Shown here piece after piece: positions 10,106 to 20,583 of a stretch of DNA of 64,000 nucleotides. The notes under the pieces were generated by a model. That model worked only from the letters and a program-made list of their open reading frames with translations, was not told the DNA's origin and did not search any database. Source of the stretch: Euglena gracilis (taxonomy: Eukaryota; Euglenida; Euglenophyceae; Euglenales); the NCBI GenBank assembly GCA_039621445.1, contig CP154954.1, forward strand, positions 11,133,229 through 11,197,228, read 5' to 3'. Both the position numbers and the translations under genes were made by a program. Positions within the stretch are counted from its first letter, which is position 1, and every line of letters begins with the position of its first letter.

Positions 10106-10247
10106 GCAGTCCTCACCAAAGTACTGTGCCAGTACTCTGGGTGAGCGCCTATTCCAGAATGTCCAGGTATGTTCCGGGACATAGTGGAAAGGTTCTCCTC
10201 GGACGAAGAGGGGCTGAATCCATCGATTCAGTGACCCTTTCTGGTGC

Positions 10248-10832
10248 CTAATAGCAGCCAGTTTCTTCGTCCCTCTCTTCCACGGTGCCTAGTCTGGTCA
10301 GGATATCCTGAGTCCAGAGCTGGGCATCCGCAGACACAGGAAGTGAAGCAGGTTCATCCTGCTCCTCATCCGTCGATCCGGCGGAAGACTGGGCCTGTCG
10401 ACCACGAGCCTTACCTTTCGGTTTGCTCTGGCCGTACCCGGACGATGCAACGGCCGAATAGTCGTGCATTGTCGTAGGGCCTTTCGGCTGTCCGCCAGTC
10501 TGACCTCCAGCGCCACCTTTCGGTGGTGGTTTCCCATCACCGCCTTTGGCAGGGGGCTTACAGGGTGCAGCACCCAGTTTGCCTCCTTTCGGCTTCGCAC
10601 TCCCGGAATCAGGAGGCGATGCCTGCGGCTTACTCCTGGTATCAGGAGCCGATGGTGCCGGAGTAGACGCTTGCCGTCTGGGCGAAGCGGGCATGATGGC
10701 CGCTGCGTCACGCGTGACGCCCCGAGGAGTGGGCACTCGTTCCTGGGGTTGTTCAGTCTGCCGCCGCCGAGCAGGTTCATCCCGTCCGACGGGGCGTGGC
10801 ACTGTGGTCGTTACCGGAATCGGTGCTTCCAC
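10248..10832 (-). pseudogene. ORF3 low-complexity segment, copy II
   Basis: 194 codons rich in Pro, Ala, Lys and Gly, with repeated PKGGK/PPKGGAGGQ stretches and the conserved end AQLWTQDILTRLGTVEER. One extra base (CGTCCC against CGTCC in copy IV) shifts the frame here, so it ends early. Its upstream end is cut by element 2 at 10845. Expected to be disordered; the positive charge suggests RNA or DNA contact. Confidence 0.75.
10347..10363. repeat. Mini-hairpin AGCAGG-TTCAT-CCTGCT
   Basis: Six-base perfect stem with the common TTCAT loop, in the Pro-rich part of ORF3, where it encodes the EEQDEP peptide. Confidence 0.85.
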
Positions 10833-10844
10833 AGGTGCTGATAC

Positions 10845-11089
10845 TGTGGGCGGCGCCAGGTTTAAAATTTAAAAACCCAAAATTGAATTAGGAGGCGCCT
10901 ATCCTAATTACAAAATTTCTGTTTTTGCAGCTGCAACTGTCCTGAACTCTTTGACTCAAGGAAGGCCTGAGCGCCAGATGAAGATTTCAAGTCTTGGTTT
11001 GTGCCATGCTGAAGGAAAGTGAGTGCTGCTGGAAAGGAAAAGTTTTCAAGTTTGACCACCAGTGGGTACAAGGAGACACTCAGAAAACA
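10845..11089 (+). repeat. Element 2 5' LTR
   Basis: 245 bp, differing from the 3' LTR at about six positions, so the insertion is not brand new. Contains two GGCGCC motifs and an A/T-rich stretch. Confidence 0.9.
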
Positions 11090-11151
11090 CAAAGAGTTCA
11101 ATTGTTGCTCAAGGCCTGGAGGCCAAAAGTCAGCCAGTTTGGCCAGAAGAA

Positions 11152-11673
11152 ATGGACATTTCAGAAAGTGTCAAGTCAGTGATTGTCAATGATGAAAAAA
11201 TCTGGGAAGATCAATGCTGCAGAAAACTGGGCTGGAAATCTGAGCTGTATGCAGTAAAATTTCAGTATGTTGTTGAAATCATTGACAGATTGGGATTGAA
11301 GACCCCCAACATTGATGCATTCAGTTTGGAAGAAAGCAAGAGATTCAAATGCTGGTGGGGACCTGGGTCACAATTTGTGGAAGATTCCTTCACAGTGAAG
11401 TGGACACATTCCATTGTTGGATTGTTGTGGGCAAATCCCCCCTTCAGCCTCATTGCAAATGTCATCCGCAAGCTGAAGAAGGATCATGGTCATGCGGTGT
11501 TGGTTGTCCCAAAGTGGGTTACTGCCCCCTGGTGGGAAGATCTTCAAGACATTGTTGTCAGAATGCTGGAGTATCCTTGTGCCACGCCGTTGTTTTTGAG
11601 TTGGTTGGGGCAGGGTTCACAGTCCCCCCCACAAAATGGCCAGTACAAGTGGCATTTGTCTGTGGAACGATAA
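11152..11673 (+). CDS. Methyltransferase-like protein of element 2
   Basis: 173 residues, sense to its LTRs. I chose the ATG at 11152 because the longer in-frame start lies inside the LTR. Visible motifs are PNIDAFS (Asp 55), WANPPFSLI (NPPF at 95-98), AVLVVPKW and a WW pair at 127-128. Their order matches phage Dam-like N6-adenine methyltransferases, whose NPPY/F motif holds the target base, and the degenerate domain in the pol of the giant elements. Whether it is active is unknown; the N-terminal SAM-binding part is not obvious. It could instead be a structural remnant. Confidence 0.6.
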   Translation: MDISESVKSVIVNDEKIWEDQCCRKLGWKSELYAVKFQYVVEIIDRLGLKTPNIDAFSLEESKRFKCWWGPGSQFVEDSFTVKWTHSIVGLLWANPPFSLIANVIRKLKKDHGHAVLVVPKWVTAPWWEDLQDIVVRMLEYPCATPLFLSWLGQGSQSPPQNGQYKWHLSVER

Positions 11674-12271
11674 GTCAATGTTTCAAATTGGCAAAAGTTC
11701 CCAATTCAATTTCAAGTTCAGCAAAAAGGAGAGTGAGGAGGCAAAAGATGAAAGGAGGGTCCTCCCCACAAGTGCCCCTTAGGCTCCAGGTCGGCACAGG
11801 GGACAGCCCAAATTTCAGTGATTCAAGTGGTGAAGTCTCTTTGCAATGATTGTGTGTTCAATCTGAGCCCCCTCCTTGCAAAGTGGGCTTTGAGTTTGTG
11901 CTGGCCAGTGGCCCAGGCCCAGGGCCCAGGTCGGAGAACCGCTACAAGGGGGCCTACCCACAGGCCCTGGGACTCCCCCTGGCAGCCCCCCACTGGCCCC
12001 CTCATCCCAGGAGTGCCCTGGGGAAGGTTGGGAGGGGGACCAACCTTTCCCAGGGTGCCCCAAGGGCTCTGGGGTGGGCTGGTGGCCCTGTGGCCCCCCT
12101 ACTTGTGCTGGACATTTTTGGACTAAATCCCTGTCAGCTGTATTATATCCCTGACTCAGCGTTCAAAAATTTAAAAAAAACAAATTTCAGCCGCCCCCCC
12201 CAAAAAAGGCCAATTTTGGCGCCGCAAAAAATTGCCGAAGGCAGTGGGCACGAAGTGTCCAGAGAGGGGTG
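11674..12271 (+). other. Element 2 internal region downstream of the ORF
   Basis: No gene seen. G/C-rich stretch (11900-12100) with many GGCCC and CCAGG blocks, then an A/C-rich tract and the polypurine tract AGAGAGGGGTG just before the right LTR. Confidence 0.7.
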
Positions 12272-12516
12272 TGTGGGCGGCGCCAGGTTTAAAATTTAAA
12301 AACCCAAAATTGAATTGGGAGGCGCCTATCCTAATTACAAAATTTCTGTTTTTGCAGCTGAAACTGTCCTGAACTCTTTGACTCAAGGAAGGCCTGAGCG
12401 CCAGATGAAGATTTCAAGTCTTGGATTGTGCTATGCTGAAGGAAAGTGGGTGCTGCTGGAAAGGAAAAGTTTTCAAGTTTGACCCCCAGTGGGTACAAGG
12501 AGACACTCAGAAAACA
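12272..12516 (+). repeat. Element 2 3' LTR
   Basis: 245 bp, TGTGGGCGGCG to CAGAAAACA, followed directly by TSD ATAC. Confidence 0.9.
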
Positions 12517-13617
12517 ATACACCCGGAAACTCTCCCATTGTCCGTGGGACGGCAGGGATCCTGCGGGGTGTCGGTGGTCGTGGGGGTATTTCTTCCACTT
12601 CCATTTTGACATCCGGTCGAGGAGGTTGATCCTCCACAACCGCTGGCGCAGGTGCTACGGCAGGTTGATCCTCCGTTGTAGCCGTTGCGACAGATGTCTC
12701 TGTCGGTTGGGGTTCATCCCCTGAAGATGGTTGCGCTGCTGCCGGAGGTGGGGTGCCGGGACACCGATATCCGGCGTCTCCACAACCTCAGTGGCAGAGC
12801 TTGATACTACGCCTCCACCTCGTGGCGTCAGTGCAGAAGCCACGGCAGTAATGCCAGTGACGACGGCGCCGAGCACACGGCCTCCTAATGAGGTGCGTGC
12901 TGTGGGGCTGGCAGGTTCTTCGAGGGTATCCTCGATGACCATACCAGTCACCTCAGCTTCAGGCTCAGCCTCCGGGAGAGGCGTTGCAGCCACAGGTATA
13001 TCCCCTGTGGGTGCTTCGTCTGGCCGAGGCTGTGCCGGGGCAGGCAGAGAAGCGTAGAGGATAGCCTCCACGTTCTCGCCTTCCTCCTGAGGGAGTTCCT
13101 CGTCTCCACCTGCCGGTGGACAGACGGGAGCCGCCGCCGCGGGGGCCGGGGAGACTGATCGTTCCCCTGCCGCCCGTGGGACAGAGACGAAGGATACAGC
13201 CGTCCCTGTCGGAGACAGCGGCGCTGCCTCCAGGATAGTGACGGAGGTGCTGCGGTCGCGATCCTCTCGCCGCGTAATCGCGGTGGTGGAAGCGACTGAA
13301 GCCTCACGTCTCCTTCGCGCCAGAGGTTCATCCTCCGGGGCGATGAAGGCGCGCAGATCCTCGGGCGAACGCGGATCGTCGGGGTGCCATCGGCATCCCT
13401 GAGCATCCGCCAGCCTGTAAAAGGCCAGCGTACTGCTGCGGGGCTGTTGGGCCAGGGTGGCGGCCATGATGGCTGCACCCAGGCGTTGGCAGGCCTTTTT
13501 GGGCCCAGAACACCGCGGTAACGCGTGTTTTCCCAGACGTTGAAAACGCCCTCCTCGAACTCCTGAACGCATGCCAGAATCGGCATACGCTGTTCGAGGA
13601 TGGCCTCCGGGTGACAC
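12517..13617 (-). pseudogene. ORF3 proline/alanine-rich middle, copy II
   Basis: The readable frame covers 13617-12655 (320 codons). It includes the conserved FYRLADAQGC block, a Pro/Glu-rich stretch and the GGRVLGAVVTGITAVA segment shared with copy IV and weakly with copy VI. Frames shift near 12740, so the end is off-frame. The 16-residue apolar stretch is not conserved as apolar in copy VI, so I do not call it a membrane segment. Confidence 0.75.
12621..12635. repeat. Mini-hairpin GGAGG-TTGAT-CCTCC
   Basis: Perfect 5-base stem, loop TTGAT. The same hairpin occurs twice in copy IV (43414-43428, 43453-43467). Confidence 0.85.
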
Positions 13618-13940
13618 ATCAGCGGGAGGAATACCTCCCGGTCGAGGGTACCGCCAAACTGTCGCCGCAAATGTTCCTCCATGCTGATATCAGCCAGGTG
13701 CCAGTTGGGGCGCAGGTGGCCGAGAATCCGACGACGAGGACCCTCGATGGCGTCACCGTAATTCGGTGGCAGGCTTTCCATACCAGGCCTATCGTCCTGG
13801 GGGTCACGGAGATGTATATACACCTCCATGACATGGGTGGTCCAGGCTCGCCACCAGAACTGCTGCAGCATAAAAATACGCTGCTTTTGGACGCGGCGAC
13901 TTTTGCCCTGGACATCCGGGGCGTCGCGGCACACATGCAT
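12948..13940 (-). pseudogene. ORF3 central globular part, copy II (overlapping frame)
   Basis: 330-codon frame. Its first about 160 residues match copy IV (MHVCRDAPDVQ, WWRAWTT.VMEVYIHLRDP, RPNWHLADISMEEHLRRQFGG); after about 13500 it runs out of frame with the Pro-rich segment. A related block in copy VI at 63906-63652 (FLLQQYRHRAWITYVLEVYIYF) shows that this part is conserved between subfamilies. Confidence 0.75.
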
Positions 13941-15659
13941 ATAAGCATGCGGCGTCCCATCTGCAGGCCCGGGTTTTCCCGAGGCGGTGGAGGACTTCCG
14001 CGCACGCCTAATCCCCAGAAGTCGACAGGAAATTACTGCCGGCAGTACTTACAGCAGAGGTCTTACCTCTGCGGGTAAGCCAGGGAAACGCGCTTAACGC
14101 GGAAGGTGGAGTCGTAATGGCTCACCAGCCACACCTGGAGGTTGTTGCACCACAACACCTCGATCAGGCGTTCGATGTCGGGGTGTAGTGGGTAGAATTC
14201 CTACTGCACGCCGAGGGGTCCGACTGTATGAATACAGTCGTAGATTGCCTTCAGCCTTCGGGCCAACACACGCTGGTCCCGAAATCTCAACTGGTGCAGG
14301 TAACTGCGACCAGTGGAGTCGCTGAAGAGACCCCAGTTCTGGCAGGGGTATCCCAGCCAAAACCAGAGCTCCCAGAAACCTGGCTGGGTTTCCAGCAAGG
14401 GTCTGCGACCTTCACCTTCGAAGGCGTACAGATCTATCCCGTAATGGAATAGTCTGACTCGGTTCTCGCTGTGGCGTAATACCACATCGATGACTGCTTG
14501 TGGAGGGGTGACGGGGCGGTTTCCTGCAATATGGTAACCATGCTGCATTCGCCAGCCTTCGTCCTCCAGCTCCTCCTTGAACCTGAGCATATGCTCAAAG
14601 TCCGAGAGGACTTCTGCTGGTTCCTCTTCCTCCTCACGTGCTGTTCCCTTACCTTTACCCTCACCCTTCCCTTTGCCGGCCACGTCTTTGCCTTCTCCCT
14701 TGCCTTTGCCCTCAGCCCTGCCTGTGTCCTTTCCCGTCTGGGGAATACCAGAGGGTCGGGCGCTCGGTGCCGCCGGAGTCGGTTCGGTTCCTTCCCATTC
14801 CATCTCTGGGGAGGGACCTGGCCGACCCGCTGCACGTCGCGGTGACGGCGTGGCTGGGGGTTGGCTAGGAGTCTGGCGTGGGCTTGGCTTCGGCGCAGGT
14901 GGTCGCGGCTCCTTCCATACCGGAGGGATCGGCGGTGGTATTGCGGCAACAGGACGGCTCATCGCCACCTGTGCCTCTGCCGGTGGTTTTCCAGCCGGGG
15001 TATCCTGGCTGGCTTCCACCTGCATCGCCACACCGCCTTCCGCGTCCCGTGGGCTGGGTCGCCTGGGCTGTGGGGTAAGGTTCTCCGTAGTCCTGTCGCG
15101 CTGCAGGGTGGCAGGTAATACTGCCACACCTGCCGGGGGCTAGCCGGGTAATACCGGGGTTGCCACCCGCAGCTGCGGCTGGTACGGATGGCATGGGGTG
15201 TATCCACGGCCTGAAGGGCAGCCAGAGAGGAGTAATACCTCGACCGGTGCTCTTCAGACACGAATACTGGCTCCTGCAGGAAGTGCCGAGCAAGCTCATC
15301 CTGCTCGGTTTCCGGAGGTGCCATGTGATAGTAGGGAGTCTCCTGCCGACGGATGATATCCGCAGTCTGGACAGGAGCTGCACTGGGCGGTCGGGCTGCC
15401 ACACGGTGGGGAGGTTCATCCTCCACCACTATGGGCTCCGCCTGCCGCCGTGGCTCAACGCCAGGGACAGGGGCGACCGGTGATGCCTGTGGAATCCAGT
15501 GCATGAACATGTGTTGGACGTATGCCTCAGGGGGCACGTCCGACTGTCCGGCTGGGAGCATGCGTGCGCCGCGCGGGTAATCCGCGTGCGTCCCGTACTG
15601 CGAGACAAATTGCTCCGCAGGCGGCTCGCGCGGCGGCATTCGCTGCGGCGAGGGCGGGC
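13941..15659 (-). pseudogene. ORF3 N-terminal half, copy II, downstream of element 1
   Basis: Frames 15717-14959 and 15127-14201 match copy IV. They carry Pro-rich sequence, the Lys-Gly-Glu repeat (KGKGEGK type, about 14640-14720) and the Trp-rich FWELWFWLGYPCQNWG block. A 2-bp loss near 15209 shifts the frame and a TAG at 14201-14203 ends the second frame. The lesions match copy I. Confidence 0.8.
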
Positions 15660-15915
15660 TGTGGGAGGGCGGCTGGCACCAGCAAAAATTAGGAAGAGCA
15701 AAGCCTAATTCACACAAAAAATTGCCATTTCACTTTGTAGGTGGCAAAAAGCTGAATACCTTGTTCAAATCGTCTTGGAAGACTTTGTTTTGATGCCTTG
15801 CATTGGGTTTTACTGGTGGAAGTTCCGGCGGAAGGATTACAAAAAAGTGGTATTTTGAAGCGCTGAAGCCAGAAAATCCAAGTGAATTCCCAGGAAAGAG
15901 ACATCTCAGAAAACT
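15660..15915 (+). repeat. Element 1 (copy II) LTR 1
   Basis: 256 bp, outer-type variants. Confidence 0.9.
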
Positions 15916-16995
15916 CAAGGTATTCTGGTTTGCCAAGGCATGTTGTTCAAGTATCAGTGAAAGAACCATCGAAGAAAGACATTTAGAAGTGAAATGCAGC
16001 TGGGGCTGCCAGCAGCAGGAGGAGGAATCCAAGGAGGAGGAGGAGGAGATCAACAACCTCCAGAACCTGCAGTAAGCTGTGGTATGTACTGCTGATGGAC
16101 ACCCTGCTCATGCTGCAGATTGTAATTTGCAGCTGGGTGTTGGATGGTTGAAAACATTTGGAACAGATTCTGTGACAGTTTTCTGCAGTTTGTGCTTTTG
16201 TTTGGGTTGGGAGTCCGTTGCTGGAAAGTTCGGGCCACGTAGCCCCTTTTGCCACACCATTTATGGGTTGGGAGGCACTTTCCAAAAGCAAATTTGGGCC
16301 CAGCAGCCCCAGGACACACCAGGCAAAATGCGCATGTCATTTCCAGAAGTTCTGTACTGCTGTGATGGGTTGGGAGGCAAATGCTTTAGCATTTTTGGGC
16401 CCAGCAGCCCCTTATGCCACACCACACACTGTGCAACTCAGTTTCAATTGTCCATTTGTGTTGTAAATCCTTTGGGCAGTCAATGGTACCTGATTCGGCT
16501 CGGATCAATGCACACAATTTTGGGCAGAAGAAAGTTCAACATGTCAATGTCAGAAAAAGATTTGCAGAATCCATTGTCAGAATTTCAATGTCAATTTTGG
16601 ATTTTTGAAAATGTTGGTTCCTGGCCCTGCCATTTTGTGGGTGCCGCTTCAAGGGGGCCCTGCCCTGGCATTCACATTTGGCAACCCGAGCCGGCCTGGG
16701 CTTCTGGGGGGCCTTCTGGGATAACTTGTGGTTTCTGGGGGGAAACCACAGGTTCCTCAGATGGCGTCCCAAATGGGCCCAGGAGTGGGCAAGGGGGGGT
16801 CATGGAGGGTTGTGTTGTATTGGCTGGGATTGCTGGCAGCAGCTGCTTTACGCTTTAATTGGTTTTGTTGTACATTATCTCCTCGACAGCGCCCCCCCCA
16901 CCTGAAAAAAAAAAAACCACCCCCAGACCAAAAATCCCCAGATCAATGCCAGCCGCCTAACTTCGTAGGTTGTCGGCATTGGCCTGGGAGGGGTG

Positions 16996-17251
16996 TGTGG
17001 GAGGGCGGCTGGCTACAGCAAAAATTAGGAAGAGCAAAGCCTAATTCACACAAAAAATTGCCATTTTACTTTGTAGGTGGCAATAAGCTGAATACCTTGT
17101 TCAAAACGTCTTGGAAGACTTTGTTTTGATGCCTTGCATTGGGTTTTACTGGTGGAAGTTCCGGCGGAAGGATTACAAAAAAGTGGTATTTTGAAGCGCT
17201 GAAGCCAGAAAATCCAAGTGAATTCCCAGGAAAGAGACATCTCAGAAAACT
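16996..17251 (+). repeat. Element 1 (copy II) LTR 2
   Basis: 256 bp, inner-type variants, preceded by GGGAGGGGTG. Confidence 0.9.
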
Positions 17252-18329
17252 CAAGGTATTCTGGTTTGCCAAGGCATGTTGTTCAAGTATCAGTGAAAGA
17301 ACCATCGAAGAAAGACACTTAGAAGTGAAATGCAGCTGGGGCTGCCAGCAGCAGGAGGAGGAATCCAAGGAGGAGGAGGAGATCAACAACCTCCAGAACC
17401 TGCAGTAAGCTGTGGTATGTACTGCTGATGGACACCCTGCTCATGCTGCAGATTGTAATTTGCAGCTGGGTGTTGGATGGTTGAAAACATTTGGAACAGA
17501 TTCTGTGACAGTTTTCTGCAGTTTGTGCTTTTGTTTGGGTTGGGAGTCCGTTGCTGGAAAGTTCGGGCCACGTAGCCCCTTTTGCCACACCATTTATGGG
17601 TTGGGAGGCACTTTCCAAAAGCAAATTTGGGCCCAGCAGCCCCAGGACACACCAGGCAAAATGCGCATGTCATTTCCAGAAGTTCTGTACTGCTGTGATG
17701 GGTTGGGAGGCAAATGCTTTAGCATTTTTGGGCCCAGCAGCCCCTTATGCCACACCACACACTGTGCAACTCAGTTTCAATTGTCCATTTGTGTTGTAAA
17801 TCCTTTGGGCAGTCAATGGTACCTGATTCGGCTCGGATCAATGCACACAATTTTGGGCAGAAGAAAGTTCAACATGTCAATGTCAGAAAAAGATTTGCAG
17901 AATCCATTGTCAGAATTTCAATGTCAATTTTGGATTTTTGAAAATGTTGGTTCCTGGCCCTGCCATTTTGTGGGTGCCGCTTCAAGGGGGCCCTGCCCTG
18001 GCATTCACATTTGGCAACCCGAGCCGGCCTGGGCTTCTGGGGGGTCTTCTGGGATAACTTGTGGTTTCTGGGGGGAAACCACAGGTTCCTCAGATGGCGT
18101 CCCAAATGGGCCCAGGAGTGGGCAAGGGGGGGTCATGGAGGGTTGTGTTGTATTGGCTGGGATTGCTGGCAGCAGCTGCTTTACGCTTTAATTGGTTTTG
18201 TTGTACATTATCTCCTCGACAGCGCCCCCCCCCCACCTGAAAAAAAAAAACCACCCCCAGACCAAAAATCCCCAGATCAATGCCAGCCGCCTAACTTCGT
18301 AGGTTGTCGGCATTGGCCTGGGAGGGGTG

Positions 18330-18585
18330 TGTGGGAGGGCGGCTGGCTACAGCAAAAATTAGGAAGAGCAAAGCCTAATTCACACAAAAAATTGCCATTT
18401 TACTTTGTAGGTGGCAATAAGCTGAATACCTTGTTCAAAACGTCTTGGAAGACTTTGTTTTGATGCCTTGCATTGGGTTTTACTGGTGGAAGTTCCGGCG
18501 GAAGGAATACAAAAAAGTGGTATTTTGAAGCGCTGAAGCCAGAAAATCCAAGTGAATTCCCAGGAAAGAGACATCTCAGAAAACT
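18330..18585 (+). repeat. Element 1 (copy II) LTR 3
   Basis: 256 bp, inner-type variants with the GGAATAC change. Confidence 0.9.
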
Positions 18586-19087
18586 CAAGGTATTCTGGAT
18601 TTTGGATTCTGGATTTTGGGCAGAAGAAAGTTCAACATGTCAATGTCAAAAAAAAAGATTTGCAGAATCAATTGTCAGAATTTCAATGTCAGTTTTGGAT
18701 TTTGAAAATGTTGGTGCCTGGCCCTGCCATTTTGTGGGTGCCGCTTCAAGGGGGCCCTGCCCTGGCATTCACAATTGGCAACCCGAGCCAGCCTGGGCTT
18801 CTGGGGGGCCTTCTGGGATAACTTGTGGTTTCTGGGGGGAAACCACAGGTTCCTCAGATGGCGTCCCAAATGGGCCCAGGAGTGGGCAAGGGGGGGTCAT
18901 GGAGGATTGTGTTGTATTGGCTGGGATTGCTGGCAGCAGCTGCTTTACGCTTTAATCGGTTTTGTTGTACATTACACAGTCGACAGCGCCCCCCCCCCTA
19001 AAAAAAAAACCACCCCCAGACCAAAATCCCCAGATCAATGCCAGCCGCCCAACTTCGTGGGTTGTCGGCATTGGCCTGGGAGGGGTG

Positions 19088-19343
19088 TGTGGGAGGGCGG
19101 CTGGCACCAGCAAAAATTAGGAAGAGCAAAGCCTAATTCACACAAAAAATTGCCATTTCACTTTGTAGGTGGCAAAAAGCTGAATACCTTGTTCAAATCG
19201 TCTTGGAACACTTTGTTTTGATGCCTTGCATTGGGTTTTACTGGTGGAAGTTCCGGCGGAAGGATTACAAAAAAGTGGTATTTTGAAGCGCTGAAGCCAG
19301 AAAATCCAAGTGAATTCCCAGAAAAAAGACATCTCAGAAAACT
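19088..19343 (+). repeat. Element 1 (copy II) LTR 4
   Basis: 256 bp, outer-type variants, followed by TSD GGGC. Confidence 0.9.
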
Positions 19344-19968
19344 GGGCGAGCAAAAATTTTCGTCATCCCAGGTGGGACATGCACAGCCTCACCTACCGGT
19401 GGGGGCGTGTGCTCACGCATATGCACGGTGTGGGATCCCACCGGCGTCTGCGTTTGCAGCATGGGCGGCACATACATGCCCAGGTCCATCATTGTCTCGC
19501 CAGGCTCGAATCTGGAATCGGATGCCGACGAGAAATACCGTCTCCCCGTCATCAGGACTTGACCACAGGGACACCACTGAGCCACAGGCGTGTTGGCTAC
19601 CACCAACAACGGAGCACAGTATGCATCCCAAAGGGCTTGCATAAAGGGCTCCGTTGGGGGTGTGCGCACATACGCATCGCCCGCTCCAACGTCTCCATAG
19701 TGCGGAAGATCATCTCTCCCGTATACGGGGGCAGGCGCGATCTGCGCTGCGCTGGTGGCTGACGTGCCGGCTGCTGGACGGCAGATGGATATGGTACCGC
19801 ATATGCGGACCGGCTGCTGGTAGCCGCGGCGAATACCAGGGCTGAAACCCTCTCAGCATATGGGGCACCCGGAATCGGGGCCTCAGTTTACTGAGGGTAC
19901 TGGGGGTATGGCTCGCCAGAAGGCTGCGGCCATGGTGGACCTGGTCCAGGTCCGCGCCCAGGCAGCAG
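19344..19968 (-). pseudogene. ORF3 first segment, copy II
   Basis: Upstream of element 1 the frame at 19669-19334 matches copy IV (TEPFMQALWDAYCAPLLVVANTPV, then QWCPCGQ). The ATG used by copy IV reads CTG at 19966-19968. A Pro/Gln-rich stretch follows the start. Part of the same broken ORF3 as 9089-15659. Confidence 0.7.
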
Positions 19969-20163
19969 GATGCTACCCGAACGACGACGACAACTAAGGG
20001 TGACCTTGTTGTCAGTCGCTTTGAGTGCTGGTGCACTGAAAAAGGAAGGCTTCTATCTTAATCAAAAACTCTGCGAGAAAGATAGAGAAAGAAGGAAGTG
20101 CAGGGGGGGTATAAACGCGAAACATTCACGTAAAACACACGCATTCTCCAAAACGAAATCGTT
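19969..20163 (-). other. Spacer between chromodomain and ORF3, copy II
   Basis: About 195 bp with no ORF of note. It contains GGGGGGGTATAAACGCG near 20104 and short A-rich stretches. Conserved in copies I and IV, so it may hold signals for ORF3 expression; nothing definite is seen. Confidence 0.5.
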
Positions 20164-20583
20164 TCAGAAAGTGTTTATGTTATTGCGCTTGTTCCACAGC
20201 TTCCAATCCTGCTGGATATATCCAACAAAACTGGATGCTGGCTCCCAAGTGTCCTCCTCTGGTCCATACCCTTTCCAGCGAGCTTTCCAGTAGTGCACAC
20301 CCCTGTCGACCTTGTGGTCTATTATCCTATCGACCACAAAGTCGTCCGTTTCAGGTAATCTGGAACGGGGCTTGAAATACAGGCAGGGGATAGCTTTTCC
20401 GTCTGGGGGGCTTAGGTACGGTTTGAAGTCGTCCATATGTGTTGAAGTTTTGTAAAAACTATTTCCGTTTGTTGGAATGAATTTCTGTGATACGTGATTG
20501 GACTGCAGAGCGGAGTGATTCCACTTCTGCAAACCACGTTTCACAGCTGACGCTACTTCGGGCGGGTTTCTCCGAAGGGACAT
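20164..20583 (-). CDS. Chromodomain tail of the integrase, copy II
   Basis: Identical in readable sequence to the copy I module: DDFVVDRIIDHKVDRG, then WKARWKGYGPEEDTWEP. The GPY/F module expected just upstream is missing here but is found displaced at 23316-23480 of the same copy. Confidence 0.85.
   Translation of the reverse strand: MSLRRNPPEVASAVKRGLQKWNHSALQSNHVSQKFIPTNGNSFYKTSTHMDDFKPYLSPPDGKAIPCLYFKPRSRLPETDDFVVDRIIDHKVDRGVHYWKARWKGYGPEEDTWEPASSFVGYIQQDWKLWNKRNNINTF

Larger units (their letters stand above)
10845..12516 (+). mobile_element. Element 2: small LTR element carrying a methyltransferase-like ORF
   Basis: 1672 bp with two 245-bp LTRs, flanked by TSD ATAC (10841-10844 and 12517-12520). 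Copy IV has the empty site near 43310. The tract AGAGAGGGGTG before the right LTR is the polypurine tract and sets plus orientation. LTR ends (TGTGGGCGGCG ... CTCAGAAAACA) match those of element 1, so both probably use the same machinery. No gag, protease or RT is visible and no tRNA primer site is recognised after the left LTR. Confidence 0.9.
15660..19343 (+). mobile_element. Element 1 in copy II: four-LTR array
   Basis: Same insertion as 2241-5955, with TSD GGGC at 15656-15659 and 19344-19347, but 31 bp shorter in total. Most of the difference lies in one C/A-rich tract before the third LTR (about 18221-18280 here against 4795-4890). A GAG codon-sized repeat is one unit longer near 16036. 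Confidence 0.9.

Noticed and set aside
9089-19981. ORF3 as an envelope gene
   Set aside because: Position fits, but no signal peptide, membrane anchor or glycoprotein-like cysteine pattern is seen. The one apolar stretch (GGRVLGAVVTGITAVA) is not apolar in copy VI.
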